NCBI GenBank assembly: GCA_046957575.1
Contig: JBKUOG010000005.1
Location: forward strand, 62,001-126,000
DNA: 64,000 bases
Direction: 5' to 3'
Source: UMGS1370 sp046957575
GTDB taxonomy: Bacteria > Bacillota > Clostridia > Lachnospirales > Lachnospiraceae
Below, piece after piece: positions 52,636 through 60,743 of this stretch. The first letter of the stretch is position 1; each line of letters opens with the position of its first letter. Below the pieces are notes generated by a model that saw only the letters and a list, made by a program, of their open reading frames with translations, was not told the DNA's origin and did not search any database. The position numbers were made by a program, and so were the translations under genes.

Positions 52636-53652
52636 TTATTTCTTTGTGCTGTCTCTCTCTATCAGTGTAGTATCAAAATCCACATTGTCCGGCTGATTTC
52701 CTCCTATCATCTGGGTCAGCATATCAATCGCCGTCTTTGCAATCTCTGCTTTTTTCAGACTGATAGTGCTCAGTTTCGGGGAACAAAAGCGGCTGATGCT
52801 GGAATCATCAAACCCTATCACTTTTATTTCTTCCGGAACCCGAAATCCGATCTGCACTGCTGCTGTCATAGCAATGCAGGCAATCATGTCATTTCTGCCA
52901 AATATTCCATCTACCTGGGAACCGGTGCGCAGTCTGCGCCTGACATTCTCTTCCAGTTCCTCCTGACTTTTGCATCCGCAGATAATGTTCTCCGGTCCTA
53001 TCAAAAATCCATTGGCCTCCATCTCATCCACAAATCCGCTGAATCTCATATCATCCGGCGGACTGATATGACCTCTGGCACTGATGCGGTCGATATAAAT
53101 CATATTCCTGCATCCTTTCTGAATTAGATGGCCGACTGCCGATCTGGCACCTGTATAAAGTCCTGTCCCCAGATACGAAGCTTTCTCAATCGCCTTTTGA
53201 TGGCGGAGACGTCTGAATACTACCACAGGAATCCCTGCCTGGGTAAACTTTTCTACATACTCCTGCGGAAAACTGGCGGAACTGACAATAATGCCGTCAT
53301 ACTGCCTGCTGATAACCTGAGAGATAAACTCTTCTGTATTGCGGTTTGCGCAAAGAGAAATCAGATAGCCGGAATCATATGCATACTTATCCATCTCACT
53401 GACAATACTGGAAAAATATTCATTGGTAATGTGATCCGCAATAAACAGAATCTGGTTGCTCTGCTTGCCTTTTAATGCTCTGGCAATGTTATTGGGACGG
53501 TAATTTAAAAGCCTGACCGCCTCTTCTACCCTCTTGCGCTTATCCATCGCAACATAACGGTTGTTGTTAATCACATACGAAACAACTGTCTCACTGACTC
53601 CCGCCATCTTTGCTACATCTGCGCGGGTAACCCGCTCCTTGCCCTCTGCCAT
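52636..53652 (-). CDS. LacI family transcriptional regulator
   Basis: 338 residues from the ATG at 53652 (AGGAG 8 nt upstream). N-terminal LacI helix-turn-helix VTRADVAKMAGVSETVVSYVINN with the hinge helix NNIARALKGK (about residues 50-60), followed by a periplasmic-binding-protein-like effector domain ending in FDTTLIERDS. It probably represses the surrounding sugar genes; five matching operators lie nearby, including one at its own promoter (autoregulation). Confidence 0.94.
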   Translation of the reverse strand: MAEGKERVTRADVAKMAGVSETVVSYVINNNRYVAMDKRKRVEEAVRLLNYRPNNIARALKGKQSNQILFIADHITNEYFSSIVSEMDKYAYDSGYLISLCANRNTEEFISQVISRQYDGIIVSSASFPQEYVEKFTQAGIPVVVFRRLRHQKAIEKASYLGTGLYTGARSAVGHLIQKGCRNMIYIDRISARGHISPPDDMRFSGFVDEMEANGFLIGPENIICGCKSQEELEENVRRRLRTGSQVDGIFGRNDMIACIAMTAAVQIGFRVPEEIKVIGFDDSSISRFCSPKLSTISLKKAEIAKTAIDMLTQMIGGNQPDNVDFDTTLIERDSTKK

Positions 53653-53684
53653 ACTAGCCACTCCTTACTTTCTGCAGCCAATGT

Positions 53685-53700
53685 GTACACTCGTATGTAC
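53685..53700 (+). promoter_or_regulatory. LacI-type operator O3 (own promoter)
   Basis: GTACACTCGTATGTAC, the best copy and the basis of the consensus; outer GTACA/TGTAC are symmetric around a central CG. It is 33 bp before the lacI-type start. Confidence 0.8.
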
Positions 53701-53764
53701 TATCTAAATAGTACAACAGTTATCAGGCAATGTCAAGTTGTTTTATAAGTTTTTCTATAACTCA

Positions 53765-53919
53765 ATGCAACAGTTCAACCATGCGAAGAGTTAGACAGGA
53801 ACAGACGCCCGAAACTTGTTTTCATAAGAATTTTCCTGTCTAACTCTTCATAGGGCAGACGCCTGGCGCTTCTTGTCCGCCACAGGCGGGCAAGAAGATG
53901 CATGTCTGAACTGTTACAA
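53765..53919 (-). repeat. Full intergenic palindromic repeat (copy B, 155 bp)
   Basis: Inverse-oriented homologue of copy A (62056-62210) with the same length. Ends TTGTAACAGTTCAGACATG and a diverged partner (TGCAACAGTTCAACCATG). Inside are the CTTCTTGCCCGCC/GGCGGACAAGAAG hairpin and a long GAGTTAGACAGGAA stem. The outer end covers the last codon and TAA stop of the FucI-like gene. Confidence 0.88.
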
Positions 53920-55260
53920 CTCAATTACCGGAATATGCAGTAGCTGACATACCTGTTTTAGCTCTTCTGCCACATCTGCCCAAACCAGGCTGTAATGATG
54001 CGGTACGCCTTCTTCAATAATCTGCTCAATTACTTCCCGCACCGGACGTTCTACCTTTACATTGGCCATGATTCCTCTGGTATAGCGATCCATGTCAACC
54101 GCCTCACCCTTCATCAAGAACAGCTTATAGGCTCCGTCAATGTTGCAGAATCTGGCAATGGTCACACATCCCGGCTTTAATGCTCCCCAGAATGCAGTTC
54201 CCTGTCCTGCCAGCGGATGATTTCTCATCAGCAGTTCGTATTTGGGGTTTGCCAGAGACGGAGCAGCATTTCCGCAGTGCCAGAATGTCATGGTATTTTT
54301 CTCTTCATTGATATTAATCATATCTGTAATAAAGGTGGGAAGTCCGGTCAGATAGTTTTCTGCAATCTGAGCCAGTTCTGCATCTACATCTCCCTCGCAT
54401 CCAATGTGAACACCATCGTCTGCCAGGCGGCCCAGCACTGCGCATGGAGTCGTGTGAAGATTTCCCATTTCAGGCCAGCACTTAATCACTCCATAATCAT
54501 AACCCTGAGCTGCCATCACTTCTTTTAATGCCAGATATAATTTAGAGTGATTTTCTAAATGGCCGTCCGGAAGTGTGTCCATGTTGTAAGTCTGCTCCAT
54601 TTTTTCCATGTCTGCCTTCCAGTCATTTTCCGGAAGAGTTTCCATTTTATCAAAAACCACTTTTAAGTCTGTCTCTTCGATCTTGACTCCGAAAGTCCGG
54701 CGAATCAGTCCCTCGTCAAACGCGCAGTTATAAAATGCAGTGGGACGGTATCCCAAAAGCCCCAAATTCGTCTGCTTCATAGCTTTTACTGTGTGGTAGG
54801 CCAAAGTCAGCGCTCTTACCTTGGATGCAGCCCTTTCATCTTCTTTGCTGCCGTATACAGTATGATAGACTGCTCCCAGCCTGCGCAGAGATGCAGCATT
54901 CATAGTCATGGAACAAAGGGCATTGGCATAAAGTCTGGTGTTTTTTTCAAACGGAACCTCATATGGCGCCCACAAGATAATGGGAACCTGTACGGTTTCT
55001 GTCAGATAAGCCGCTGCATCATCTCCTGTAAACGCACCATATACCAAAACCATTAGATCTACGCGCTCCTGCCTAAACTGGTCCGCAATGGATTCTAAGG
55101 CCTCCTTTGTACATCCAATCTCAGAAGCCTTTACCACATGGATCTGAGGAAGTGTTTCCTCAAGCCATGCACCGTATTCCCGATCCCGCTGCTCCGGAAG
55201 TTCTTTCGGCCAGCGTCCGGAATAAGTTGTCACGAATCCTACATTCAATTTTTGCTTCAT
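53914..55260 (-). CDS. L-fucose/L-arabinose isomerase family protein, substrate unknown
   Basis: 448 residues from the ATG at 55260 (GGAGGGGG 3-4 nt upstream). N-terminal VGFVTTYSGRWP and the LVYGAFTGDDAAAYL segment, with a C-terminal half of FucI/AraA type (ENHSKLYLALKEVMAAQGYDYGVIKCWPEM; CEGDVDAELAQIAENYLTG). It should interconvert an aldose and ketose with a metal ion, but in a NagA/AgaS-type locus no such step is obvious. The stop codon lies inside a palindromic repeat. It has its own operator (O4). Confidence 0.75.
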   Translation of the reverse strand: MKQKLNVGFVTTYSGRWPKELPEQRDREYGAWLEETLPQIHVVKASEIGCTKEALESIADQFRQERVDLMVLVYGAFTGDDAAAYLTETVQVPIILWAPYEVPFEKNTRLYANALCSMTMNAASLRRLGAVYHTVYGSKEDERAASKVRALTLAYHTVKAMKQTNLGLLGYRPTAFYNCAFDEGLIRRTFGVKIEETDLKVVFDKMETLPENDWKADMEKMEQTYNMDTLPDGHLENHSKLYLALKEVMAAQGYDYGVIKCWPEMGNLHTTPCAVLGRLADDGVHIGCEGDVDAELAQIAENYLTGLPTFITDMININEEKNTMTFWHCGNAAPSLANPKYELLMRNHPLAGQGTAFWGALKPGCVTIARFCNIDGAYKLFLMKGEAVDMDRYTRGIMANVKVERPVREVIEQIIEEGVPHHYSLVWADVAEELKQVCQLLHIPVIEL

Positions 55261-55300
55261 AATCCCCCTCCTGTCATCTATTTTGTACAATTTATTACTT

Positions 55301-55316
55301 GTAAACACGTATGTAT
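55301..55316 (+). promoter_or_regulatory. LacI-type operator O4 (FucI-like gene)
   Basis: GTAAACACGTATGTAT keeps the CG centre and the right half (TATGTA) of the consensus with changes in the left half. It is 41 bp before the chosen start. Confidence 0.55.
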
Positions 55317-55358
55317 ACAGTTATAGTAACACAGCTTTCTGATTTGTCAAGAATTATT

Positions 55359-56936
55359 TTAAAGCAATATGCCCGCACTCTTTAAAATAATTCCTGCCGC
55401 CAGTGTGATACCTACCAACTGATACATGTTCCACTTTCTTACTTTTACAAGGTAACACAAAATCCCAGTCAGCGCCGCTGCTGACGCTGATGGAAGCAGC
55501 ATATCGGCCATCTCCTGCATGGGAAACTCTGCCAGTTCAATGTTCACACTGGTGACCACAAGACCAGTAATAATTGCTGTCCCAACCATTCTGGCTCCTC
55601 TGGAAATAGGCCCCAGATAGTCCTTCATCTTATCTGCCAGAGATGTGCTCAGCCGAAATCCAAGTTCTTCATTGAATAGTTTCAGCCCCAAAAGCAGCCC
55701 ATTCATCCCCAGCAGGAAAACAATCGGTCCTGCAATCATTTCATTTTGCGCCATGGATGCGCCGATTGTGGAAAATATTGGCGCAAAGCAAAATTGCACC
55801 AGGGAATCCCCGATTCCTGCCAGCGGCCCCATTAACGCCAGACGCACATCTCTGGTATCTCTGGCAGACATTCCCTTTTGAAAAGAGACTAAATGAAAGC
55901 TGGTCAGTATGGGCAGAAAATTGGGATTGACACTGCAGTATCCCATGCTGTCCCTTAATTCCTGGCGCAGTTCTTCCTCATTGCGGCACATTTGCTTTAA
56001 TGCCGGATACAGAATTTCGGCATATGCCACTCCTTCATAATTGCCGTAATTATAGCTGTTTTGAAGAAAATATGCTTTTAATGCTGTTTTTCTGGAAAGA
56101 CGGCGCAGTTCTTTTTGAGGGATCCGACCCTGGCGCAGAGAAATATCCGGGGACACTTCCTTTTTCCCATCTTTTCTCTTTTGGAGCCAGCCAGAAGATT
56201 TTCTTCTTTTGTCCCCTGCTGCGAAACAGGCTGCTGCTGACGCTGCCAGAAACGTTACAATCACAGAGCAGTTTAAATATGCAGTCATCACATATCCCAG
56301 CAGTGCAAAGAGGGCAATATCCCGACTGAACATGATGCTTAAAATCACTGCAAATCCTACAGCCGGAAGGAGCTTTCCGGCTGTTTCCAGCCCTTCTGTC
56401 AGCCATTTTGGAATCAGACCAATCAGCACTTCCAGATTTTGATTCTGGGATGCTGCCAAAAAACCGATTAAAAACCCTGCTGCCAAAAACATGAAAATCG
56501 TGCTGTTGGCAAGGAAATGAAACTTTTTATAATTTCCCTTTGAAACTGCCTGTTCTGCCTTTGGCACAAGTCCGGTGGCCACTGTATAAATTCCTGTAAT
56601 CATAAATTGAATCAAAATGGCAAATGGAAAGGAATATGCTAACGCTGCTTCCGGATCCATTCCCTGTTTCTTCATGGTAATAGCTAAAATCGCTCCTATA
56701 ATCCCTGGTCCTGCCGGATTCGGAGGAACTGACCCGCCGGAAGATACTCCAAATCCTAAAAAAGCCAGTTCCCCTACTGCTCCCATAAGAAGTCCGGTCT
56801 CTATGTCTCCCAAAATCACTCCGACTCCTGCTGCCATCACCAGGCAGCGGGTAAGATACGTTCCCATCAGCATACCGGTCATGCAAATGGCGGTCCAAGC
56901 TCCTATGCAGACACATTGAAGAGTGGTAATTTCCAT
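55359..56936 (-). CDS. PTS mannose/sorbose-family EIIC-EIID fusion
   Basis: 525 residues from the ATG at 56936. Residues 1-240 form an EIIC membrane domain (GDIETGLLMGAVGELAFLGFGVSSGGSVPPNPAGPGIIG), a basic linker follows, and residues 275-525 form EIID (FLQNSYNYGNYEGVAYAEILYPALK; LMGPLAGIGDSLVQFCFAP). These usually are separate AgaW/AgaE-type genes. It would carry a hexosamine across the membrane, but no EIIA or EIIB gene is in the window. O5 lies 28 bp upstream. Confidence 0.88.
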   Translation of the reverse strand: MEITTLQCVCIGAWTAICMTGMLMGTYLTRCLVMAAGVGVILGDIETGLLMGAVGELAFLGFGVSSGGSVPPNPAGPGIIGAILAITMKKQGMDPEAALAYSFPFAILIQFMITGIYTVATGLVPKAEQAVSKGNYKKFHFLANSTIFMFLAAGFLIGFLAASQNQNLEVLIGLIPKWLTEGLETAGKLLPAVGFAVILSIMFSRDIALFALLGYVMTAYLNCSVIVTFLAASAAACFAAGDKRRKSSGWLQKRKDGKKEVSPDISLRQGRIPQKELRRLSRKTALKAYFLQNSYNYGNYEGVAYAEILYPALKQMCRNEEELRQELRDSMGYCSVNPNFLPILTSFHLVSFQKGMSARDTRDVRLALMGPLAGIGDSLVQFCFAPIFSTIGASMAQNEMIAGPIVFLLGMNGLLLGLKLFNEELGFRLSTSLADKMKDYLGPISRGARMVGTAIITGLVVTSVNIELAEFPMQEMADMLLPSASAAALTGILCYLVKVRKWNMYQLVGITLAAGIILKSAGILL

Positions 56937-56963
56937 TGTCTTTTTCCCTCGTTTTCTCTTTGT

Positions 56964-56979
56964 GTACATACGAGTGTAT
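56964..56979 (-). promoter_or_regulatory. LacI-type operator O5 (PTS gene)
   Basis: ATACACTCGTATGTAC on the minus strand differs from the consensus by one outer base. It lies 28 bp before the PTS start and should block its promoter. Confidence 0.75.
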
Positions 56980-57057
56980 TTCTTTTTATTTATATTTTAA
57001 TCAACCATTGTCTTTTTGTCCAGGGAATTTTATAAGCTTGCGTAACACATTTTAAAA

Positions 57058-57090
57058 GGCTGCACACTAATTTCTTCTTAATGCGCAGCC
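57058..57090 (-). terminator. Terminator of nagA
   Basis: GGCTGC(A/G)CA arms pair over about nine bases (57058-57066 with 57082-57090), followed on the minus strand by TTTTAAAA. It lies just after the nagA stop. Confidence 0.7.
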
Positions 57091-57102
57091 CCTTATTTTT
57101 AT

Positions 57103-58266
57103 TTATTCTCCAAACACTTTTTTCCCTTTTACAAAGGTTGCCGCAACTTTGCAGGAATCATCTAAAATAATAAAGTTGGCTTCCAGTCCTTCTTTCACAA
57201 ATCCGTACTGATTGTCCACTCCGATTAATTTCGCCGGGTTTTCTGTCAGCAGCGGAAGGATCTCTTCTACTGACTTTCCAGTAAATGCAAGAAGATTCTG
57301 CAGCGCTCTTCCCGTAGTTAGGGTACTGCCTGCGCGGCTTCCTCCATCTGCCAGTTTTGCATCTCCATTTACCACTACTACATCATTGACTCCCAGTTTA
57401 TAATTGCCGTCTGGAAGACCTGCTGCCATAATAGAGTCTGTAATCGCTACCACTCTGTCCAGTCCCTTTGTCTTTAAAATCAGTCGGACGGTTCCTGGAT
57501 GGAGATGAAGGCCATCGCAGATTACTTCGCAATACACATTGTCATCTTCCAGAACTGCTCCCCAGATTGCCGGGAAATGCTGGTGAAGAAGCTTCATGGC
57601 ATTGCCGGTGTGGGTAGCTGCCATTGCTCCGTTTGCAATCGCAGCCCTGGCTGTATCATAATCTGCTCCGGAATGGCCGATGGCTACCTGGATTCCCAGT
57701 TCCTTCAGCTTCGGAATATCTTCCACCATACCGTCTACTTCTGGTGAAACGGTAATATAACGAATGTCTCCTTCTGCCGCTTTCTGGTATTCTTCTACCA
57801 GCGGAATATTTTTTGCCTGAAGAAGGTGTTCTGGCATAGCGCCTTTATAGTCGCTGCAAAGGAACGGCCCTTCCAGATGGATTCCCATCATAACGGCACC
57901 ATTGTGCTCAATTCCTTTTTCTGCCTTCCAGTCTTTGTATGCTTCGATACAGGCCAGAGTCTGCTCTCTGGTATCGGTAAGAACGGAACCCAGCCAGCCT
58001 GTGGTTCCCTGACTTGCCATAAACCGGCAGATTTTTTCGTATCCTTCCGTATCCGCGCTGTTTACGTCCACGCCTGCCGCTCCATGGGTATGAATATCCA
58101 AAAATCCAGGAACCAGACGGCGGCCTTTTAAGTCTACCCGTTCCGCTTCCGGATCGGAAATCCATTCTCCGATATGGGTAATCTTTCCGTCCTCCGCCAA
58201 TACATTTAAACGCTGAAATTTGTGTTCTTTATAAACCAGTCCATTATAAAATAAAACTTTGCTCAT
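57103..58266 (-). CDS. nagA: N-acetylhexosamine-6-phosphate deacetylase (NagA/AgaA)
   Basis: 387 residues. Amidohydrolase motifs GFLDIHTHGAAG (metal HxH), MGIHLEGPFL (Glu ligand), AIGHSGADY, TGNAMKLLHQ, GLHLHPG and the catalytic AITDSIMAAG Asp. It removes acetate from N-acetylglucosamine or N-acetylgalactosamine 6-phosphate. With the AgaS-like SIS gene in the locus it may serve the galactosamine route. It is separated from the LarA-like gene by a hairpin and a partial repeat. Confidence 0.93.
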   Translation of the reverse strand: MSKVLFYNGLVYKEHKFQRLNVLAEDGKITHIGEWISDPEAERVDLKGRRLVPGFLDIHTHGAAGVDVNSADTEGYEKICRFMASQGTTGWLGSVLTDTREQTLACIEAYKDWKAEKGIEHNGAVMMGIHLEGPFLCSDYKGAMPEHLLQAKNIPLVEEYQKAAEGDIRYITVSPEVDGMVEDIPKLKELGIQVAIGHSGADYDTARAAIANGAMAATHTGNAMKLLHQHFPAIWGAVLEDDNVYCEVICDGLHLHPGTVRLILKTKGLDRVVAITDSIMAAGLPDGNYKLGVNDVVVVNGDAKLADGGSRAGSTLTTGRALQNLLAFTGKSVEEILPLLTENPAKLIGVDNQYGFVKEGLEANFIILDDSCKVAATFVKGKKVFGE

Positions 58267-58312
58267 AGTATCCCCTTTCTCCCCAGTCAGAATTTTCTTT
58301 ATAGGTAAACGT

Positions 58313-58340
58313 TCAGGACGGCATGGGTTCGCCGTCCTGA
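58313..58340. terminator. Hairpin between LarA-like gene and nagA
   Basis: TCAGGACGGC and GCCGTCCTGA form a perfect 10-bp stem with an 8-nt loop. A good T run is present only on the plus strand (GGTTTTTTT), so on the transcribed minus strand it may only partly terminate or stabilise mRNA. Confidence 0.6.
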
Positions 58341-58352
58341 GTTGGTTTTTTT

Positions 58353-58392
58353 ATAACATTCAGCCATGCATCTTCCTGCCCGCCTGAACTGC
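58353..58392 (+). repeat. Short remnant of palindromic repeat (copy D)
   Basis: TAACATTCAGCCATGCATCT followed by TCCTGCCCGCCTGAACTG matches the left end of the full repeats fused to the opposite end, with the middle missing. It lies 6 bp before the LarA-like stop codon. Confidence 0.65.
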
Positions 58393-58397
58393 TACCT

Positions 58398-59885
58398 TTA
58401 TTTTACGTATGCATCCGGATGTGCACAGTGGTTGGTTCCGTCATAAACCTCGTCTTTCATCATCAGATGAACCGCACTCAACTTGAAAGTCTGTGGAAGA
58501 GCCAAAATCTTTGGATTCGGGCCAACATACTTCTTCATTGCATCCTGAAGAGCTTCTTCGATGGTAGCACGGGTCTTCAAGCCCATTCCTCTTGCATATC
58601 CAGGCTCCTGGGCGCCACAGATGTAAATAGCAGATGTGTTCATCTCTGCAATCTGGCCGCAGCTCATCATAGAGAATCCGTGGAATGGATGGAATGCGTT
58701 TCCGAAGCGGTATTTCCGAATGTATTCTTCATTGGTAGCAAATAACTGGCCGTACCGGTCCATATCGGTCAGTACGTTCATATGGTCATGCTGGAACATA
58801 TCGTAGCACTCACGCAGATATGGCCACAATTCATCATGGAAATAGCCGTTGCAGATAGATGCACAGATAATTACACAATTATCCTTCATAACTCTCTTAT
58901 GGCGGATAACCTGTGCAGACAGAGCCTGCATCATCATAATCGGGTTAGTTCCCATACCATCGCCATAGTGGAAGAACTGAGGCATACCAAATACCATTAC
59001 ATCGTATTTTTCTTCTGCAAATGGAACGTAAGTACGCTTGTCTGCTGTCTTCCAGGACAGGGGCTGCATCTCTTTTGCATAACCGCTGTTGATCTCAATC
59101 TGGCGGGACTTGGTATCCAGCACAGCATCACAGCAGAAGAACTTTTTGCCCATATGCTCTTCCATCTTCATGCCGATTTCATCGAATTTACTTCTCATCA
59201 GGGATTTTCCGCTGACCGGAGTAAAGTCTTCGCGGTGCATAACCTGTGGAACATGGTGGGAAGCAATGGAGCTCCAGTGGTTCAAACCGGTAGCGCAGTG
59301 CTTATAGCCGCCTGAATAACCGCCGTATGGGTTGCCCTGGGTATGGCCGATCAGAATTGCAACATCACTGTCATGTACGTAACGGTTTAAGAATACCGGG
59401 TCGCCTCTGTCTGTCAGTCCGCAGTCTACCAGATGATCGTAATCCTCACTGTCGTGATTGATAATCTGTCCGGTATACCAGAATTCATTAAACAGTTCCG
59501 GTCCTAATACATTGTAAATCTCTTCTTTGGTATTCTTTCTGTGAAGGCCGTTGGAGCAGATTAACATAATGTCCTTCTTTTCAACGCCAACGCTGTACAG
59601 TTCTTTCAGAATCAGCTTAATGGAAACTTTTCTATGGGAAGTCGGCTGCTCGCCGCCTTTTACTCGGTCTGGGAAAATAATGGTAACTTTGGATCCCTTG
59701 TGAGCCAGTTCAGTCAGAGGAGGCATTCCAATGGGGTTGCGGATAGACTCTAAGGTCTTTGCCTCTAATTCTTCTTCTGGAATACAAGGCGGATCCGGTA
59801 CGGTCACTCCTGGAATAAATACGTCTGTATTGTCGGGAAGTTCTGCAGCCATTAAGCCCTGGCCATATTCAAACTCTAATTTCAT
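58398..59885 (-). CDS. LarA-like (nickel-pincer racemase/epimerase superfamily, DUF2088) protein
   Basis: 495 residues, longer than lactate racemase (about 424). Likely active-site counterparts: D73 (FPDRV), H115 (NGLHRKNT), K195 in SGGYK (counterpart of the lysine that holds the nickel-pincer cofactor) and H211 sixteen residues later (counterpart of the nickel ligand). LarA relatives racemise or epimerise 2-hydroxy acids and need LarB/C/E, which are not in the window. It lies between tpiA-like and nagA genes; an aldonic or uronic acid substrate is possible but unproven. Confidence 0.82.
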   Translation of the reverse strand: MKLEFEYGQGLMAAELPDNTDVFIPGVTVPDPPCIPEEELEAKTLESIRNPIGMPPLTELAHKGSKVTIIFPDRVKGGEQPTSHRKVSIKLILKELYSVGVEKKDIMLICSNGLHRKNTKEEIYNVLGPELFNEFWYTGQIINHDSEDYDHLVDCGLTDRGDPVFLNRYVHDSDVAILIGHTQGNPYGGYSGGYKHCATGLNHWSSIASHHVPQVMHREDFTPVSGKSLMRSKFDEIGMKMEEHMGKKFFCCDAVLDTKSRQIEINSGYAKEMQPLSWKTADKRTYVPFAEEKYDVMVFGMPQFFHYGDGMGTNPIMMMQALSAQVIRHKRVMKDNCVIICASICNGYFHDELWPYLRECYDMFQHDHMNVLTDMDRYGQLFATNEEYIRKYRFGNAFHPFHGFSMMSCGQIAEMNTSAIYICGAQEPGYARGMGLKTRATIEEALQDAMKKYVGPNPKILALPQTFKLSAVHLMMKDEVYDGTNHCAHPDAYVK

Positions 59886-59906
59886 AGCGATTCTCCTTCT
59901 TTTGCT

Positions 59907-60743
59907 TTATTTACCCATATAAGTTCTGATAATCTCTAAATACTCATCCGGATAGAAACCAATTTCTCCCTGGAATCTGGTTAATGCAATGAGACCTCCG
60001 TCCATTACCGGAATGGACGCTAACATTTCTGCATTGTCTACCTTTAAGCCGCCGCCGTATACAACGTCCATGCCGCCGGTTACTTCTTTGACATAAGCGC
60101 CAATCTTGGTAATGTACTCTTTATCCGGCGGAATCTTGCCTGGTCCAATGGCCCAGATTGGCTCGTAAGCAATGGTTACTTTAGACTTATCAACACCTTC
60201 CAGACCGGTTGTAAGCTGTTCTTTTAATACTTCCTGCCATCTGTCCTGCTCTTCGGCAGACTCTCCGATGCAGTATAGCACGCTCAGACCTGCCTTTACA
60301 GCTGCCTGAATCTCTTTATTTAACAGACGGTTGACTGCCGCAGTATCGGTAACTCCTGCCTCTGCTAACACTCCTGCCTTGTCGCGGCGCTCTTCACAGT
60401 GGCCGATAATGGTAGTCGTACATCCAGCCGCTTTCATGGCATTTCCAGTACGGTTGGTAGTAAATGCACCGAAGTTTCCTCCGACTGCAGTATCATCCCG
60501 GTAAACGCTCTGGCAGCCCACCTGAACCGGACTGTTTTCGCAAAGAGCAGACGCGGCACCAATTACATGGGCTTCTGGGAAATACATTGCAAACTCTACG
60601 TCATCTTCTGCATATTTTTTCAATGCTTCCTGGGTGTTGCTTACAATAAATGCACCCCAGTCTTTTACCGGCGCAATGCTGTTGACCCCGCCGTATTCTT
60701 TTGGAATATCGAACCGTTTCAGGTTCAGGAAAATGTGTTTCAT
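59907..60743 (-). CDS. tpiA: Triose-phosphate isomerase, divergent paralogue
   Basis: 278 residues, slightly long. Catalytic residues appear in NLKRF (Lys9), IIGHCEERRDKAG (His; usual form is IGHSERR) and IAYEPIWAIGPGK (Glu). It would interconvert dihydroxyacetone phosphate and glyceraldehyde 3-phosphate from the aldolase. The unusual motifs suggest a locus-specific paralogue rather than the main glycolytic enzyme. It overlaps the phosphofructokinase gene by 4 bp. Confidence 0.88.
   Translation of the reverse strand: MKHIFLNLKRFDIPKEYGGVNSIAPVKDWGAFIVSNTQEALKKYAEDDVEFAMYFPEAHVIGAASALCENSPVQVGCQSVYRDDTAVGGNFGAFTTNRTGNAMKAAGCTTTIIGHCEERRDKAGVLAEAGVTDTAAVNRLLNKEIQAAVKAGLSVLYCIGESAEEQDRWQEVLKEQLTTGLEGVDKSKVTIAYEPIWAIGPGKIPPDKEYITKIGAYVKEVTGGMDVVYGGGLKVDNAEMLASIPVMDGGLIALTRFQGEIGFYPDEYLEIIRTYMGK

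Noticed and set aside
58782..59315. 177-codon open frame antisense to the LarA-like gene
   Set aside because: Shadow of a conserved gene; no ribosome site and no family resemblance.
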